This document shows positions 4,620-7,481 of a DNA stretch of 7,481 nucleotides, piece after piece (the first letter of the stretch is position 1; the number at the start of each line of letters is the position of its first letter). Location of the stretch: assembly GCA_030837935.1 (NCBI GenBank), contig JAUQXU010000031.1, positions 1 through 7,481 of the forward strand. Reading direction: 5' to 3'. The notes under the pieces were generated by a model. That model made no database searches, was not told where the DNA came from, and worked only from the letters and a program-made list of their open reading frames with translations. Both the position numbers and the translations under genes were made by a program. Source of the DNA: Candidatus Brocadia sp. (GTDB lineage Bacteria > Planctomycetota > Brocadiia > Brocadiales > Brocadiaceae).

Positions 4620-6002
4620 ATGAAAAATATACCTAATGAGACAACCGAGAATCTTCGGAGCAAAGTGAAGGGCCGGATAGTCCTACCCGGTGATTTGAGT
4701 TATGACGAGGTTCGCAAAATATGGAATGCAATGATCGACCGGCGTCCGGCTGTCATCATGCAGTGCGCAGAAGCCGATGACGTTACACATGCAATCTCGT
4801 TTGCGCGCGAGAATGGGCTCGAGATATCAATTCGAGGTGCAGGGCATAACATTGCGGGAAACGCTTTATGTGATAACGGCTTGACGATCGATTTTTCAAA
4901 CATGAAGAATGTCCGCGTTGATGCCGCTAAGAGACGCGCATATGTTGAACCCGGGGCAACATTGGCTGATTTTGACGCAGCGGTGCAGAAACATGGACTG
5001 GCCACACCAGTGGGGATCAATTCGACCACGGGCATTTCAGGGCTGACGCTGGGTGGCGGGTTCGGCTGGTTGACACGCAAATACGGCATGACCATTGACA
5101 ATCTTATCTCGGCAGATGTGATCACCGCGGACGGCAAGAAAATGCGAGCAAGCGAAAACGAGAATGCCGACCTGTTCTGGGCAATTCGAGGTGGCGGCGG
5201 TAACTTCGGGGTCGTCACCCGGTACGAATTCAAACTCTATCCAGTGGGCACTGAAATCTTGGCCGGTTTGCTCGTTTTTCCGTTCAAGCAGGCCAAGCAG
5301 GTGCTGACACAGTATCGCGAATTTATAGAATCCGCACCTGAAGATCTCAGTGTGTGGGTCGTGTTACGTCAATCTCCACCGTTGCCATTTCTTCCCGAAT
5401 ATGTTCACGGTAAGGAAGTGGTTATTCTTGCCATCTTCTATGCCGGGGATGTTAACCAGGGTAAAAAACTGATCGAGCCTTTGCGCCATTTTGGTGACCC
5501 CCATGGTGAACACATCGGTGCTCAACCATACACGGAATGGCAGAAGGCTTTTGATCCGCTGCTTACGCCCGGCGCCAGGAATTACTGGAAATCCCATAAT
5601 TTAACAGTACTTAATGATGGCGCGATGGACACGATGATTGAGTTTGCGGGTAATTTGCCCTCGCCGCAGTGTGAGATATTCATCGGGCTCCTTGCAGGCG
5701 CAGCCAACCGCGTTCCGGCAGATTCCATGGCATATGCCCATCGGGACGCAAAGTTCGCCCTCAATGTGCACGGGCGATGGGATCAGGCTGCAGACGATGA
5801 GAGGTGTATTGCATGGGCACGTGAGTTTTTTGAATCCTCTGCACCCTATGCGTCTGGCACTGTCTATGTGAACTTCATGACTAAAGACGAAGTCGACCGC
5901 ATCGCAGCTGCTTATGGTTCGAACTATGACCGTCTGGTACAGATCAAGAGGAAGTATGATCCTGAAAATGTTTTCCATCTGAACCAGAACATCAAACCGT
6001 AA
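4620..6002 (+). CDS. FAD-dependent oxidase, berberine bridge enzyme-like (FAD_binding_4 + BBE)
   Basis: It is a 460-residue PCMH-type flavoprotein, full length for bacterial BBE-like oxidases, which use O2 to oxidise alcohols, sugars or secondary-metabolite intermediates. The FAD domain covers about residues 40-210. SIRGAGHNIAGN holds His76, the expected 8-alpha-histidyl FAD anchor; LGGGFGWLTRKYG (144-156) and AIRGGGGNFGVVTRYEF (188-204) contact the pyrophosphate and isoalloxazine. In bicovalent relatives a Cys sits in G-V-C-P-T-V-G; here the aligned residue is Asn134, so I predict a single covalent bond. The C-terminal BBE motif is YDPENVFHLNQNIKP (446-460). No Sec or Tat signal is evident, so it is probably cytoplasmic. 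Its G+C (34/60 in 4981-5040) is clearly above that of its left neighbours. It stands alone, with attC-like half-sites on both sides, suggesting arrival as a mobile cassette. The substrate cannot be predicted. Confidence 0.88.
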   Translation: MKNIPNETTENLRSKVKGRIVLPGDLSYDEVRKIWNAMIDRRPAVIMQCAEADDVTHAISFARENGLEISIRGAGHNIAGNALCDNGLTIDFSNMKNVRVDAAKRRAYVEPGATLADFDAAVQKHGLATPVGINSTTGISGLTLGGGFGWLTRKYGMTIDNLISADVITADGKKMRASENENADLFWAIRGGGGNFGVVTRYEFKLYPVGTEILAGLLVFPFKQAKQVLTQYREFIESAPEDLSVWVVLRQSPPLPFLPEYVHGKEVVILAIFYAGDVNQGKKLIEPLRHFGDPHGEHIGAQPYTEWQKAFDPLLTPGARNYWKSHNLTVLNDGAMDTMIEFAGNLPSPQCEIFIGLLAGAANRVPADSMAYAHRDAKFALNVHGRWDQAADDERCIAWAREFFESSAPYASGTVYVNFMTKDEVDRIAAAYGSNYDRLVQIKRKYDPENVFHLNQNIKP

Positions 6003-6079
6003 CCTATATAAAATGGTTCGGGCATTTGTTCGAAAGGGAACGCTACAAGTTTTAAAAGTAAGTTAACTGAATATCAAAC

Positions 6080-6146
6080 ACATAACAACCGCTTGCACAG
6101 CGACGGCGGGGGCGCTGGTGATCTGGGTTTATTTTTGAGTTTATGC
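6080..6146 (+). other. attC-like site (right edge of a putative integron cassette), decayed 3' end
   Basis: ACATAAC (6080-6086) is the exact reverse complement of GTTATGT at 4535-4541. It is followed by CCGCT (6089-6093) and CAGC (6098-6101), complements of AGCGG and GCTG in the left half-site, with TGCA as unpaired extra bases; extrahelical bases of this kind are typical of attC. A G+C-rich centre (6102-6118) follows. The 3' core is unclear: GTTTATGC (6139-6146) would be a GTTATGC core with one inserted T, giving a 67-bp site, within the normal attC size range. It lies 77 bases after the oxidase stop codon, as expected for a cassette. Confidence 0.42.
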
Positions 6147-6216
6147 GTAGGCTCTATAAATGTGATCAACGATAAGGCTTCTAAAGAAATATGACGACGG
6201 TTTGCTGCGCTGTGAA

Positions 6217-7481
6217 TTATTTCAATATAAGGGTGGCCTGTTGAGCCATTTCCATAACCTTAGATGGGAAGATGCCTAATTGGAGTGTACCAACCACTGA
6301 GATAACGATGGCAGCCACGATCAAGGGAGATATGGTAAGAGGGGTAAATTCTCTGGTGGGTTCCTTCATGTACATAATTACCGTAATTCTCAGATAGTAG
6401 TACACAGAAATGACGCTATTTATTACACCAATAACTGCCAGTCCGGCATAACCTGATTTAATGGCCGCGCTAAAGATATAAAATTTTCCTACGAAACCCG
6501 CCATGGGTGGAACACCTGCCATGGAAAACATAAAGAGCGTCATCGCTATGGCGAGAAGCGGATGCTTAAAACCCAACCCTGCATAATCATTGATTTGTAT
6601 GAATTCATCATCTTTGTGGCTTAACACGATGACAATGGCGAATGCCCCGACATTCATAAAGATGTACGCCAGGAGATAGAATAACGTGCCCGATATACCC
6701 ATGTTATTTGCTGAAACCAGGGCAATAAGGAGATAACCGGCATGAGCGATACTGGAATATGCCAGCATGCGTTTAATGTTCGTTTGGGCGATAGCCACGA
6801 CGTTGCCCAGTGTCATTGTCAGTACGGCAAGGATGAATATAATCTTTTGCCATTCGTAATGGGTCGATCCAAAAGCAGTCATAAAGATACGTAAGAAGGC
6901 TGCAAACCCCGCAGCCTTCGGCCCTACAGACATAAAGGCCGTTATAGCAGTGGGTGCACCTTCGTAGACATCAGGTACCCATGCATGAAATGGCACAGAA
7001 GCAACCTTGAATCCGAGTCCAATGATTATGAGCCCCATTCCCATGAGTAACAGGGGATCCGAGATGCCTCCCTTGCTTGCAATAAAACTGGCGATTTGTT
7101 TGAGGTTGATCGTACCTGTTGAACCGTAAATAACGGCGATACCATACAGCAAAAAGCCCGTGGCAAATGCACCAAGTAAGAAATATTTTAAGGACGCCTC
7201 GTTTGAGATAAGTTTTGAGCGTTTGAATCCCGTTAGGATGTAAATACTGATGGACATGACTTCCAGGCCGATGTAAATGTTTAACAAATCGGCACCGGAT
7301 GCCATAAGCATCATCCCTATCGTTGAAAACATGAGGAGTGCATAATATTCGCCGTGATTGATTTCCTCACGCTTGATGTAGCTGTGTGAGATCAGGATCG
7401 TGAGTCCTGTGCAGAGTAAGAAGATAAAGTTAAAAAATAAGGAATAATTATCAATGGTAAAGGTTTCATGAAAAGAGAAAA
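6217..7481 (-). CDS. nuoN: NADH-quinone oxidoreductase subunit N (complex I), N-terminus off the window
   Basis: NuoN is one of the three antiporter-like, proton-pumping membrane subunits of respiratory complex I. The frame stays open through the right edge and covers about the last 421 of an expected 470-490 residues. An internal ATG at 7332 is not the start, because conserved sequence (YIKREEINHGEYYALLMFST) continues upstream of it. Conserved functional residues are all visible: Glu in IYIGLEVMSISIY, Lys in GLGFKVASVPFHAWVPDVYEGAP, Lys in VGPKAAGF and Lys in AGFVGKFYIF. Roughly a dozen hydrophobic segments fill the sequence. NuoN is normally the last gene of the nuo operon, which fits a stop at 6217 followed only by cassette-like and accessory DNA; nuoM would be expected just upstream, beyond 7481. 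Base composition (29/60 G+C in 6961-7020) probably represents the host chromosome. Confidence 0.95.
   Translation of the reverse strand, partial: FSFHETFTIDNYSLFFNFIFLLCTGLTILISHSYIKREEINHGEYYALLMFSTIGMMLMASGADLLNIYIGLEVMSISIYILTGFKRSKLISNEASLKYFLLGAFATGFLLYGIAVIYGSTGTINLKQIASFIASKGGISDPLLLMGMGLIIIGLGFKVASVPFHAWVPDVYEGAPTAITAFMSVGPKAAGFAAFLRIFMTAFGSTHYEWQKIIFILAVLTMTLGNVVAIAQTNIKRMLAYSSIAHAGYLLIALVSANNMGISGTLFYLLAYIFMNVGAFAIVIVLSHKDDEFIQINDYAGLGFKHPLLAIAMTLFMFSMAGVPPMAGFVGKFYIFSAAIKSGYAGLAVIGVINSVISVYYYLRITVIMYMKEPTREFTPLTISPLIVAAIVISVVGTLQLGIFPSKVMEMAQQATLILK

Noticed and set aside
4700..5233. 177-aa frame on - (and shorter - frames at 5364-5597, 5582-5764, 5601-5978)
   Set aside because: They are shadows of the G+C-richer flavin oxidase gene, whose motifs clearly support the + strand.
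1..7481. tRNA, rRNA, CRISPR array, riboswitch, integrase gene
   Set aside because: I looked on both strands and saw no cloverleaf with CCA end, no regularly spaced repeats, no rRNA-like sequence and no tyrosine-recombinase motifs.

Overview
The window is a mosaic of accessory DNA butted against one core gene. No rRNA, tRNA or CRISPR is visible, so the host cannot be named from sequence alone. The dispersed C-rich/G-rich hairpin repeat, a RAYT-type transposase remnant beside a GGGGTCAGACC motif, moderate G+C and a Nuo-type complex I suit an environmental Gram-negative-like bacterium, such as a planctomycete/anammox-like, Nitrospirota or deltaproteobacterial lineage. This is a weak inference. 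Hand counts of single 60-base lines show the mosaic: 18/60 G+C in the endonuclease gene (541-600), 23/60 in the decarboxylase-like gene (3181-3240), 34/60 in the flavin oxidase gene (4981-5040) and 29/60 in nuoN (6961-7020).

Region 1 (1-1300) is a type II restriction-modification module with a controller protein. The 3' end of an N6-adenine methyltransferase gene on + meets an endonuclease gene on - tail to tail, and the two stop codons share the bases TTAA. The endonuclease gene overlaps, by 8 bases, an upstream XRE-type controller (C) gene. A 35-bp inverted repeat (1248-1282) just upstream of the C gene reads like a double C-box operator. It implies the usual autoregulated delay of endonuclease expression.

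Region 2 (1547-2740) is wreckage. It holds the N-terminal and early helical part of MnmE/TrmE without the GTPase domain, ending inside a C-rich/G-rich hairpin repeat. A 17-bp tandem repeat and a truncated REP-associated transposase follow; its HUH motif has decayed to HYY.

Region 3 (2763-3917) is an intact gene for a phosphatidylserine decarboxylase-family protein with an N-terminal hydrophobic signal or anchor and a GGSA self-processing site. Downstream on - (3937-4504) lies a CapA-family (PgsA/CapA metallophosphatase-like) pseudogene. I can rebuild it only by crossing five frameshifts.

Region 4 (about 4505-6146) is the most interesting. A G+C-richer BBE-like FAD oxidase gene is bracketed by sequences that resemble the two halves of an integron attC site: GTTATGT preceded by GCTG-AGCGG upstream, and ACATAAC followed by CCGCT/CAGC downstream, in the orientation expected for a gene cassette. 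No integrase gene is in the window, so this would be an isolated or fossil cassette.

Region 5 (6217 to the end, - strand) is nuoN, the complex I subunit N, running off the right edge. It is the only clearly core gene. Apart from the C-R unit, the genes form no evident shared pathway.
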